A DNA stretch of 64,000 nt from Endozoicomonas euniceicola. GTDB lineage: Bacteria > Pseudomonadota > Gammaproteobacteria > Pseudomonadales > Endozoicomonadaceae. Under the pieces are notes generated by a model that worked only from the letters and a program-made list of their open reading frames with translations, searched no databases and was not told where the DNA came from. Of this stretch, positions 54,778 through 62,639 are shown piece by piece. Position numbers and translations under genes: made by a program. The DNA lies in NCBI RefSeq assembly GCF_025562755.1, contig NZ_CP103300.1:3597001-3661000 (forward strand), written 5' to 3'. Within the stretch, counting starts at the first letter, position 1. Each line of letters opens with the position of its first letter.

Positions 54778-54794
54778 TTAATTCGGTCTACGCT

Positions 54795-54823
54795 AACGGG
54801 CAGGTTTTCCTGCCCGTTTTTTT
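54795..54823 (+). terminator. Intrinsic terminator after ftsH
   Basis: The stem ACGGGCAGG/CCTGCCCGT with a TTTT loop and seven Ts. Confidence 0.9.
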
Positions 54824-54872
54824 AACTATCGTTTTATGACAACCGTTTTATTTCTTCGAAGGTAGCGTTTCA

Positions 54873-55730
54873 GTGGTAGCTATGACCAGGCTGGATTGTG
54901 CTGGCCGAACTCTTGATTTCAGTCGTACCCGGATCATGGGTATTCTTAATATTACCCCGGACTCTTTCTATTCAGGCAGTCGTTATCAGGATATGGATAC
55001 CATCCTGCGCATTGCTGACACCATGATAAACGACGGTGTTGATGTATTTGATGTCGGTGGTGAGTCTACCCGGCCCGGCGCTGACGGAAAGTTGGTGACC
55101 GGTGAAATGGAGCTGGAGCGTGTACTGCCGGTTGTAGAGGCTTTAAATGCCCGCTTTGATAAGGTGATTTCAGTAGACACCAGTTCTGCACTGGTGATGA
55201 CTGAAGCGGCTAAAGCGGGTGCGGGCATTATAAACGACGTGCGTGCGCTGCATCGGGAAGGCGCTTTGCAGGCTGCGGCGCAAACCGGCTTGCCGATCGT
55301 GTTAATGCACTCGCTGGTTGATCAGCCTGAGCCGGGATTTGTCCCCTGTTACGATGATGTAGCCAGTGAGGTCTGTCAGTACTTGTTGAACCGGGTGTCA
55401 GACTGTGAGATAGCGGGTATTTCCAGGGATCGAATTATTCTTGATCCGGGCTTTGGCGGTGGCATGTTTGGCAAAACCCCGAAGCAGAATCTCAGTTTGC
55501 TGAAGCATCTGGACAGGTTAGTGGAGTCTGGTTTTCCCGTGCTGGCAGGTCTTTCCCGTAAGTCATTTATGCAGGTACAGCTCGATAAACCGGCTGCCGG
55601 GTTGTTGCCTGGCAGTCTGGCGGTGGCACTGATGGCTGCTCAGGCAGGGGCGCGCATCATCCGGGTACACGATGTTGCCGAGACCAGGGATGTTGTGACC
55701 ATGCTCGAAGCGGTTCAGCAGGCAGAGTAA
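54873..55730 (+). CDS. folP: Dihydropteroate synthase
   Basis: FolP condenses p-aminobenzoate with hydroxymethyl-dihydropterin diphosphate in folate synthesis; it is the sulfonamide target. The 285-residue protein has the motifs MGILNITPDSFYSGSRY and VFDVGGESTRPGADG, a DVR loop (IINDVRALHREGA) and ILDPGFGGGMFGKT. The start is either GTG 54873 or ATG 54882. It lies between ftsH and glmM as usual. Confidence 0.97.
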   Translation: MVAMTRLDCAGRTLDFSRTRIMGILNITPDSFYSGSRYQDMDTILRIADTMINDGVDVFDVGGESTRPGADGKLVTGEMELERVLPVVEALNARFDKVISVDTSSALVMTEAAKAGAGIINDVRALHREGALQAAAQTGLPIVLMHSLVDQPEPGFVPCYDDVASEVCQYLLNRVSDCEIAGISRDRIILDPGFGGGMFGKTPKQNLSLLKHLDRLVESGFPVLAGLSRKSFMQVQLDKPAAGLLPGSLAVALMAAQAGARIIRVHDVAETRDVVTMLEAVQQAE

Positions 55731-55795
55731 AGTTTTCAGAGGTCGTTGGCTGCTTTCGTGTTGATGACCCAATCTCGCTACGTAAGGTATTACAA

Positions 55796-57133
55796 ATGGA
55801 TCGCAAGTTTTTTGGAACGGATGGAATTCGTGGTCGTGTTGGCGAATTTCCCATTAATCCTGAGTTTGTCCTGAAGCTGGGCTGGGCTGCCGGTAAAGTG
55901 CTGGCAGCGGAAGGTGAAGGTCAGGTACTTATTGGTAAGGATACCCGGATTTCCGGTTACATGTTTGAGTCTGCCCTGGAGGCGGGTTTGTCTGCGGCGG
56001 GTATTGACGTGTGTCTGACCGGCCCAATGCCGACCCCCGCGATTGCCTATCTCACCAGAACCTTTAACGGTCAGGCGGGTATCGTCATCAGTGCCTCTCA
56101 TAATCCATTTTACGACAATGGTATTAAGTTTTTCTCCGGGAAGGGGGCAAAGCTGTCCGATGAGATAGAGGAGAAGATTGAAGCCCTGTTGGAAGGTGAG
56201 ATAGACGTTGTGCCTTCTGAAAGGCTTGGCAAAGTGACCCGGCTGGACGATGCGGCTGGTCGCTATATTGAGTACTGCAAGGCCAGTACGTCCCATCAGC
56301 TGGACCTGAGAGGTCTGAAACTTGTGATTGACGCCGGACACGGCGCGACCTATCAGGTAGGGCCTTCTGTTTTTCGGGAGCTGGGTGCTGAAGTGCATGC
56401 CATGGGGGTTTCGCCAGACGGTGTTAATATCAATAAAAACGCTGGCTCCACTAAGCCGGATGGCTTGTCTCAGGTGGTGCAGGAGTTGGATGTTGATATG
56501 GGTATCGCCTTTGACGGCGATGGTGACCGCGTGATTATGGTAGACGACAAGGGTGATATTGTTGATGGTGATGAGCTGCTCTACATTATTGCCCGTGACC
56601 GTCAGGCGCATGGAGAGCTGAAAGGCGGGGTGGTTGGCACGTTGATGACCAATCTCGGCATGGAGAAGGCTTTGCAGAAAGCGGGTATTGAATTTGACCG
56701 TGCCAAAGTGGGCGACCGTTACGTCAATGAAATGATGTTGGAAAAAGGCTGGGAGATGGGTGGTGAATCTTCCGGGCATATTATCTGTCACGACGTTTCG
56801 ACGACGGGGGATGGTATTGTGTCAGCCCTGCAGGTGTTGAAGGCGGTAGTTCGTTCCGGTAAAACGCTCTCAGAGTTGCGTTCTGAGATGAGTAAATACC
56901 CACAAACCATGATTAATGTGCGGGTCAGGGTTAAGGCCGATACAGACCAGGTCCCGGCCATCGTTGAGGCGGTTAAGCAGTCAGAGGCTGAATTGGCGGA
57001 CAGGGGGCGGGTGTTGCTGCGGCCATCCGGTACTGAGCCTGTGATTCGGGTAATGGTTGAAGGTGAAGACGCGGCCCAGGTGCATCGTCAGGCTGAGAAG
57101 CTGGCAAAAGTCGTTGAATCGGCTATGGTTTAA
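55796..57133 (+). CDS. glmM: Phosphoglucosamine mutase
   Basis: GlmM converts glucosamine-6-phosphate to glucosamine-1-phosphate for peptidoglycan and lipopolysaccharide. The 445-residue protein has the phosphoserine loop GIVISASHNPFYDNGIKFF, the metal loop FDGDGDRVIMVD, the sugar loop GGESSGHIICHD and the phosphate-binding RPSGTEPVIRVMVEG. Confidence 0.98.
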   Translation: MDRKFFGTDGIRGRVGEFPINPEFVLKLGWAAGKVLAAEGEGQVLIGKDTRISGYMFESALEAGLSAAGIDVCLTGPMPTPAIAYLTRTFNGQAGIVISASHNPFYDNGIKFFSGKGAKLSDEIEEKIEALLEGEIDVVPSERLGKVTRLDDAAGRYIEYCKASTSHQLDLRGLKLVIDAGHGATYQVGPSVFRELGAEVHAMGVSPDGVNINKNAGSTKPDGLSQVVQELDVDMGIAFDGDGDRVIMVDDKGDIVDGDELLYIIARDRQAHGELKGGVVGTLMTNLGMEKALQKAGIEFDRAKVGDRYVNEMMLEKGWEMGGESSGHIICHDVSTTGDGIVSALQVLKAVVRSGKTLSELRSEMSKYPQTMINVRVRVKADTDQVPAIVEAVKQSEAELADRGRVLLRPSGTEPVIRVMVEGEDAAQVHRQAEKLAKVVESAMV

Positions 57134-57142
57134 CGTTTTATA

Positions 57143-57167
57143 CAGGGCAAGCGGTTTGCTTGCCCTG
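57143..57167 (+). terminator. Hairpin after glmM
   Basis: A perfect 10-bp stem CAGGGCAAGC/GCTTGCCCTG lies 10 bases after the stop. The following sequence is only weakly T-rich. Confidence 0.65.
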
Positions 57168-57209
57168 GCGGCTTTGATACTGAAGGTAAGCTGGCAGTAG
57201 CTTTTAAGC

Positions 57210-58271
57210 TTATTCTGGCTTTAGGTGAAACATGAAAGGTGGAATTTGGGGTGATCTTTTTTTGAATAATGTATCAAACTGCTGATTTTGCCAAAGCTCG
57301 GTGTAGTTGTGGTCTGAAACATAGTTGATATAGCTTGGCTGTTCCTCCCTTCGTTGCCTCTGATCGAGATTTTTGAAGTAGTGTTGCATATGCTTGTTTA
57401 TTCTTTTGATTTCCTCCTGTGCTTTTTTTTGCTCTTTCTCCGCTTTGCTCATGGCCGCAGGAGGTTCTTTGACACCTTTCTTTACAGGTTCCGGCGTGCT
57501 GCCTGATAACCAGTTTGCACCTGTTTCGTCTTTGACGATTGAAGATTTTTTTACTTTGAACAGCTTAAGTTTTACATCGTAAACACCTTCGCCGGGTTCG
57601 GCCCAGAGCCGCTTTACCTGCTCAAGGCTTTGGAAATAAATGCTTCCATCTATTTCGGCTGAAATAAAGTAATCGTTTCCGGCGTAGATCAGCGTATGGC
57701 CTGCAAATGACGAGGTTGTTTCCATGTCCATGTTGTAAACCTTGATTATAAAGATATCACCAACATCTGCGTGTTTATCAAGATCCTCCTCTCCCACATC
57801 TTCCAGTTGCAAATCAGCGGTACCATGGGGTGAAAAATGTTTAACATTGCCGGAAACATAAAAAGCAAATTCCATACATGAGAAGGAGTTGCTTTTGCTG
57901 GCTTGATGTGGGTTGATGCGGCTCTCGATGCATTCTTTCCAGCCGTTCCTTATCCATTTTACCAGCCGGTTGTTCATACCTTGATCCATAAATGTATAGC
58001 GGGTAAGAGAGTCCTCATATTCCCAGAACAGGGTAGGTGGTTTTTTTGTCTCGCTGAGTTTAGGTTTGAGATCACTCAGCGAGTCGTAAAGTCCACGATA
58101 CTGAAAAGGGTAGAAAGAAAAAGACTCACCGCTAGACGTTAGTTCTGCCAGTTGTTCACTGTCGTCATCATTTTTGACAGTCAGAGTGATTTCTGTGGCT
58201 GGACACTGGTGAATTATGCTAAGCGTGAGGATTAAAAGAGTAAAGGGTAGCGCTTTCAATTTTCTGTACAT
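57210..58271 (-). CDS. Secreted protein with a papain-like Cys/His pattern
   Basis: The 353-residue protein has a signal peptide (LPFTLLILTLSIIHQCPA). Residues 118-210 contain an order like NlpC/P60 or related papain-fold enzymes: C132 in SNSFSCMEFAFYVSG, GD at 171-172 in HADVGDIFIIKVYN, and H192 in SFAGHTLIYAGNDYFISAEI. The C-terminal 100 residues are a basic/acidic helix (KAEKEQKKAQEEIKRINKHM) and a Gln/Pro-rich end. It may be a peptidase, amidase or transglutaminase-like protein; the family is not certain. It interrupts the usual glmM-tpiA pair on the opposite strand. Confidence 0.65.
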   Translation of the reverse strand: MYRKLKALPFTLLILTLSIIHQCPATEITLTVKNDDDSEQLAELTSSGESFSFYPFQYRGLYDSLSDLKPKLSETKKPPTLFWEYEDSLTRYTFMDQGMNNRLVKWIRNGWKECIESRINPHQASKSNSFSCMEFAFYVSGNVKHFSPHGTADLQLEDVGEEDLDKHADVGDIFIIKVYNMDMETTSSFAGHTLIYAGNDYFISAEIDGSIYFQSLEQVKRLWAEPGEGVYDVKLKLFKVKKSSIVKDETGANWLSGSTPEPVKKGVKEPPAAMSKAEKEQKKAQEEIKRINKHMQHYFKNLDQRQRREEQPSYINYVSDHNYTELWQNQQFDTLFKKRSPQIPPFMFHLKPE

Positions 58272-58632
58272 AAGTTTTTTATCATGTTGTGTATGGTTGG
58301 GGTTGCTGACAGATAGTTCTTAAAAAAACAAAAGCCCGTTTATTCTTCTTCTATTTTCTATTCTTTTTCTATTCTTCTACATGACTTTGAAGAGAACAGA
58401 ATAGAGCAGGAAAGCGGCTTTTGTAGAAAAAATGATTTTTTTATTGTGGTCATTCTGGTCAAAGGGTCCAAATCGGAAAGTTTGTTATTCATCAGAATGA
58501 GAATGGACTGTCGAATGGGCTGCCGGGGGTCAAGGAAAATATCTGGCAGAATGTTATTCTGCCGTTTTCAGGTTGTATAAATTCATCGCGTAGGTTAGTA
58601 TCCCGACCTCGCGAACGTTGAGGTAATGCACT
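58272..58632. other. Upstream region of tpiA
   Basis: This 361-base gap holds a pyrimidine-rich tract with repeated TTCTATT(C) units (58345-58380). A related purine-rich copy lies at about 58390-58415, flanked by CAAAAGCC (58328) and GGCTTTTG (58417). Together they could form a long imperfect hairpin. No gene is visible. Confidence 0.4.
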
Positions 58633-59379
58633 ATGCGTCAGCCACTCGTAGCCGGTAACTGGAAGATGAATGGCTCTTCTGAAAGTAACCGTAAATTGCT
58701 TGAGGAACTGGTTTCTGGTTTGGAAACTAAAGCAGAAGTTCTGGTATGCCCTCCGGCTGTCTATGCTCAGCAGGTTCGTGATCAACTGGCTGGCTCCACC
58801 GTCAAGACTGGTCTGCAGAATGTTTCTGAGCAGTCTTCCGGTGCGTTCACCGGTGAAACTTCGCCTCTGATGGTTAAGGATCTCGGGATTGAATATGTGA
58901 TTATCGGTCACTCCGAGCGTCGCACCCTGTTTGGTGAGACTGACGAGATCGTAGCTGCGAAGTTCAACGCTCTGGTTGATCAGGGTATCGTTCCTATCCT
59001 GTGTGTAGGCGAGACTCTGGAAGAGCGTGAAGCAGGCGACACTATGAGTGTGGTTGCTTCACAAATTGAGGTTGTGCTGCGGGCTGCAGGTCCGGAGCGT
59101 CTGGCAAACTTTGTGATCGCTTATGAGCCTGTATGGGCAATCGGTACTGGTTTGACTGCAACTCCTGAACAGGCGCAGGAAGTACATGCTGAGATTCGCA
59201 AACTGTTGGCAGAACATAATGCCGATATGGCTGCGAAAACTCGAATCCTGTACGGTGGTAGCATGAAGGCTGCCAATGCTGCCGAGCTGATCGCGCTTCC
59301 TGATGTGGATGGTGGTCTTGTAGGTGGTGCGTCACTGGTTGCTGATGAATTCAAGGCGATCTGTCACGCTGCGGGATAG
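58633..59379 (+). CDS. tpiA: Triosephosphate isomerase
   Basis: TpiA interconverts dihydroxyacetone phosphate and glyceraldehyde-3-phosphate. The 248-residue TIM barrel has the substrate loop GNWKMNGS, the catalytic His in IGHSERR, the catalytic Glu in AYEPVWAIGTG and the phosphate loop VGGASL. Confidence 0.98.
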   Translation: MRQPLVAGNWKMNGSSESNRKLLEELVSGLETKAEVLVCPPAVYAQQVRDQLAGSTVKTGLQNVSEQSSGAFTGETSPLMVKDLGIEYVIIGHSERRTLFGETDEIVAAKFNALVDQGIVPILCVGETLEEREAGDTMSVVASQIEVVLRAAGPERLANFVIAYEPVWAIGTGLTATPEQAQEVHAEIRKLLAEHNADMAAKTRILYGGSMKAANAAELIALPDVDGGLVGGASLVADEFKAICHAAG

Positions 59380-59381
59380 CG

Positions 59382-59810
59382 ATGGAAACCATAATTCTTA
59401 TTTTTCATGTTCTTGCCGCTGCTGGTGTGATCGGTCTGATCCTTCTCCAGCAGGGCAAGGGTGCAGAGACCGGTGCCAGTTTTGGTGCCGGTGCGTCACA
59501 AACTGTTTTTGGCAGTAGTGGTAGTGCAAGCTTTCTGAGCCGTACGACTGCAATTCTGGCAACGATATTTTTTGTGACCAGCTTCTCTCTGGCCATTGTT
59601 GCCAGGCAGAAGGCGAACACCATCAGTGATGCGGGTGTTCCGGCGGCTGCTGTTCAGCAGCAACAGGCTCCTCAGACTTCTGATGCGCCCGTTGCCATTG
59701 AAAGCACTGCAGGGGGTGTTGAAAGCGATGCTCCTGTGTTAGACTCTACCCCCGTCGAGACTGACGAGATGGGTCAGGATCAAACGAATGATCTGCCTCC
59801 TGTGCAGTAA
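59382..59810 (+). CDS. secG: Protein translocase subunit SecG
   Basis: SecG is the small subunit of the SecYEG channel. The 142-residue protein has two membrane segments (ETIILIFHVLAAAGVIGLIL; TAILATIFFVTSFSLAIVA) joined by the conserved QQGKGAETGASFGAGAS and VFGSSGSASFLSRT. The C-terminal tail is long and rich in Ala/Gln/Asp. It begins two bases after tpiA. Confidence 0.97.
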   Translation: METIILIFHVLAAAGVIGLILLQQGKGAETGASFGAGASQTVFGSSGSASFLSRTTAILATIFFVTSFSLAIVARQKANTISDAGVPAAAVQQQQAPQTSDAPVAIESTAGGVESDAPVLDSTPVETDEMGQDQTNDLPPVQ

Positions 59811-59884
59811 ACAGAGTTTTTGAAATTTATGGACTTGTTTAAAGTCCATAGTTTAAAGTCTTTGCTTTAACAGGAAGTGGAAAT

Positions 59885-59970
59885 GCCGAAGTGGTGGAAT
59901 TGGTAGACACGCCATCTTGAGGGGGTGGTGAGCTATGCTCGTGCGGGTTCAAGTCCCGCCTTCGGCACCA
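59885..59970 (+). tRNA. tRNA-Leu (anticodon GAG)
   Basis: The 86-base class II tRNA has acceptor GCCGAAG/CTTCGGC, an encoded CCA, a T-arm with GGTTCAAGTCC, and the anticodon loop TTGAGGG (stem CCATC/GGTGG). The secG-tRNA-Leu(GAG) linkage is the same as in E. coli and Pseudomonas. Confidence 0.97.
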
Positions 59971-60072
59971 GTTATGAAGGCTCTGCTGAACAGGCAGAAA
60001 GAAGTAAAAGAGAAGGTTTCTGTATTGGGTTGTTAGCTTCCTAATCAAACAGTATACTGAAAGAGATTTTGG

Positions 60073-60149
<77 letters not shown>

Positions 60150-60156
60150 ACTTATT

Positions 60157-60182
60157 AAAACCCCCTTTGTGGGGTTTTTTGT
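60157..60182 (+). terminator. Intrinsic terminator after tRNA-fMet
   Basis: The stem AAAACCCC/GGGGTTTT is followed by Ts. Confidence 0.88.
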
Positions 60183-60198
60183 TAGGTACGTAGCTGAG

Positions 60199-60315
60199 AG
60201 GCTGTTTGAAAATAGACCGCTGTGCCTGCAGCTTTTAACAATTATCCAGTACGTCGGGTGAAATTGTTAATACTGCGATTGTTGTGGCAGCTGCGAAACT
60301 ATTTTCAAACAGCCT
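60199..60315. mobile_element. 117-bp MITE-like palindromic element
   Basis: Perfect 17-bp terminal inverted repeats (AGGCTGTTTGAAAATAG at 60199-60215, its complement at 60299-60315) enclose a second inverted pair (TTAACAATT 60235-60243, AATTGTTAA 60262-60270). It carries no gene. This is the architecture of a miniature inverted-repeat transposable element; the mobilising IS is unknown, and I see no obvious target duplication. Confidence 0.65.
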
Positions 60316-60394
60316 TAATTGCGTCCAGTCGGAAAACTGGAGGCCAGGGCATCTTTCCCGGACAGGTTTTCGGAGAAGAGTGCTTAATTGATAC

Positions 60395-60416
60395 AGGGCT
60401 TTATAGCCCTTTTTTT
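60395..60416 (+). terminator. Intrinsic terminator in the rimP leader
   Basis: The stem AGGGCT/AGCCCT with a TTAT loop and seven Ts ends 26 bases before the rimP start. It could be an attenuator controlling the rimP-nusA-infB operon, which in E. coli is autoregulated by NusA through leader terminators. Confidence 0.85.
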
Positions 60417-60441
60417 GTTTTTACAAGCAGGTGTTTCCATC

Positions 60442-60912
60442 GTGGCAGGTAAGCAGTCGCAATTGGAGGCGTTGATCGGGCCGGTGGTAGAGTCGCTCGA
60501 TTACCAGCTCTGGGGTATAGAGTTTAAATCCCAGGGGCGTAACTCCGTTTTAAGAATTTTTATTGATACCCTTCCCGGCAGGGAAGGTGGTATCAGCCTG
60601 GAGGACTGCACGAAGGTCAGTCGCCAGGTTAGTGGGGTTCTCGATGTAGAAGACCCGATTACAGAGGAATATACCCTGGAAGTATCTTCACCGGGGGTTG
60701 ACCGCCCACTGTTTACGCTGGAGCAGTATCAGCTTTGGGCAGGTGCCGAGGTGAACATCCGTCTGCGCGTTCCTTTTGAGGGGCGTCGCAAATACCGGGG
60801 CATTGTAAAGGGTGTTGAGGATCAGGATGTGGTAGTGATCGTTGATGATCATGAACTACTGTTCCCCATCGAGAGCATTGATAAGGCTCAGGTGATACCA
60901 AGGTTCGACTGA
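60442..60912 (+). CDS. rimP: Ribosome maturation factor RimP
   Basis: RimP is needed for 30S subunit maturation. I choose GTG 60442 (MAGKQSQLEALIGPVVESLD), with AGGTG nine bases upstream, giving 156 residues; the frame extends through the terminator at 60395, which cannot be coding. The family core is LEDCTKVSRQVSGVLDVEDP and YTLEVSSPGVDRPLFTLEQY. Confidence 0.96.
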   Translation: MAGKQSQLEALIGPVVESLDYQLWGIEFKSQGRNSVLRIFIDTLPGREGGISLEDCTKVSRQVSGVLDVEDPITEEYTLEVSSPGVDRPLFTLEQYQLWAGAEVNIRLRVPFEGRRKYRGIVKGVEDQDVVVIVDDHELLFPIESIDKAQVIPRFD

Positions 60913-60937
60913 GTAGTTTCGTCCTTTTGTTTCTGGC

Positions 60938-60967
60938 TTCTATAGATTTCTATAGCTTTCTATAGAT
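60938..60967 (+). repeat. Three short TTTCTATAG repeats
   Basis: Three near-identical 10-base units (ttctatagat/ttctatagct/ttctatagat) lie in the 207-base gap between rimP and nusA. Their role is unknown. Confidence 0.6.
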
Positions 60968-61119
60968 AAGAGGAAGAACAAAAGACTGAAGCTGCGTTTG
61001 GTTCAGATCGGAACAAAGATAATGGCCTGACCGATATTCTGGTCAGTCATCCGTTCCGGTGTGCGGCCAGGGAAGTGTTGGCATAGGCATGGACTGGTAC
61101 AGCATAGGCGAGGCAGAGC

Positions 61120-62613
61120 ATGAGTAAAGAAATTCTGTTGGTCGTAGAGTCCGTTTCCAATGAGAAAGGAGTCTCCCCCGAAGTGATCTTCGAGGCGATG
61201 GAGATCGCATTGGCAACCGCGACTAAAAAGCGTTACGAAACTGAAGTCGATATCCGTGTCGCGATTGATCGTAAAACCGGGGAATACGACACATTCCGCC
61301 GCTGGACAATCGTAGCTGACGAAGACTTCGAGTTTCCGGGAATGCACTTTACCCTGGATGAGGGTAAAGAGAAGGACGAATCCCTGGAGATTGGTGGTGT
61401 CTGGGAAGAGCAGGTTGAATCCGTAGGGTTTGGCCGGATTGCGGCCCAGACCGCCAAACAGGTAATTGTACAAAAAGTACGTGAAGCCGAGCGTGCTCAG
61501 ATGGTTGATGCTTACCGCGATCGTCTGGGTGAGCTGATCAACGGTACGGTTAAAAAAACAACCCGTGACAGCATCATTATTGATCTGGGTAGCAACGCCG
61601 AAGCGGTTCTGCGCAAGGATCAGACTCTGCCCCGTGAAAACTTCCGTGTCGGTGTTCACGTACGCGCCCTGTTGCATGAAATTTCTACTGAAGGTCGTGG
61701 GCCTCAGTTGATGATGTCTCGCAGCGTGCCGCAGATGCTGATCGAACTGTTCCGCATTGAAGTGCCAGAAATCGCTGAAGAAGTGATTGAAATCAAAGGC
61801 GCTGCACGCGATCCGGGCTCCCGCGCCAAGATCGCCGTTAAGACGAACGACGGTCGCATTGATCCGGTGGGTGCCTGTGTCGGTATGCGTGGTGCGCGTG
61901 TACAGGCCGTATCCGGTGAACTGGGTAATGAGCGCATTGATATCGTGCTCTTTGATGACAACCCGGTGCAATATGTTATCAACGCGATGCAACCTGCTGA
62001 GGTGGCATCCATTATCGTTGACGAAGAATCCAGAACCATGGATATCGCTGTCAGCGAAGACAATCTGGCCCAGGCGATTGGTCGCGGTGGTCAGAATGTT
62101 CGTCTGGCCAGTGAGCTGACTGGCTGGAACCTGAATGTAATGACTGAAGCCGACGCTGCTGCCAAACAGGAACAGGAAGCGGGTCGGATCAAACAGAATT
62201 TTATTGACCTGCTCGACATTGATGAAGAGTTAGCGGAACTCCTGGTGACAGAAGGCTTTACCACCATGGAAGAGCTGGCTTACGTACCTCTGGAAGAGAT
62301 GACAGCCATCGAAGGTCTCGATGAAGACATCGTGGAAGAAGTGCGTAAACGTGCCAAGGATAAACTGCTGACTCAGGCCATAGCCCGGGAAGAGAAACTC
62401 GACGGCGTTCAGCCGGCTGAAGATCTGCTTAACATGGACGGCATGGAAAAGGATCTGGCTTTTGAACTGGCCAGCCGGGGTGTTGTGACAATGGAAGACC
62501 TGGCGGAACAATCCATCGACGACCTGCTTGATATTGAAGGCATGGACGAGAAACGGGCCGGTGACCTGATTATGACGGCACGTGCACCCTGGTTTGAGGA
62601 AGCTGGCAACTGA
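61120..62613 (+). CDS. nusA: Transcription termination/antitermination factor NusA
   Basis: NusA modulates pausing, termination and antitermination. The 497-residue protein has an N-terminal polymerase-binding domain (EILLVVESVSNEKGVSPEVI), an S1 domain (LINGTVKKTTRDSIIIDLGS), two KH domains (VGACVGMRGARVQAVSGELG; AIGRGGQNVRLASELTGW) and two C-terminal acidic repeats (FTTMEELAYVPLEEMTAIEG; GVVTMEDLAEQSIDDLLDIE), the gammaproteobacterial layout. Confidence 0.98.
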   Translation: MSKEILLVVESVSNEKGVSPEVIFEAMEIALATATKKRYETEVDIRVAIDRKTGEYDTFRRWTIVADEDFEFPGMHFTLDEGKEKDESLEIGGVWEEQVESVGFGRIAAQTAKQVIVQKVREAERAQMVDAYRDRLGELINGTVKKTTRDSIIIDLGSNAEAVLRKDQTLPRENFRVGVHVRALLHEISTEGRGPQLMMSRSVPQMLIELFRIEVPEIAEEVIEIKGAARDPGSRAKIAVKTNDGRIDPVGACVGMRGARVQAVSGELGNERIDIVLFDDNPVQYVINAMQPAEVASIIVDEESRTMDIAVSEDNLAQAIGRGGQNVRLASELTGWNLNVMTEADAAAKQEQEAGRIKQNFIDLLDIDEELAELLVTEGFTTMEELAYVPLEEMTAIEGLDEDIVEEVRKRAKDKLLTQAIAREEKLDGVQPAEDLLNMDGMEKDLAFELASRGVVTMEDLAEQSIDDLLDIEGMDEKRAGDLIMTARAPWFEEAGN

Positions 62614-62639
62614 GCGGGCCACTGAGAGGAGAAGTGTTA

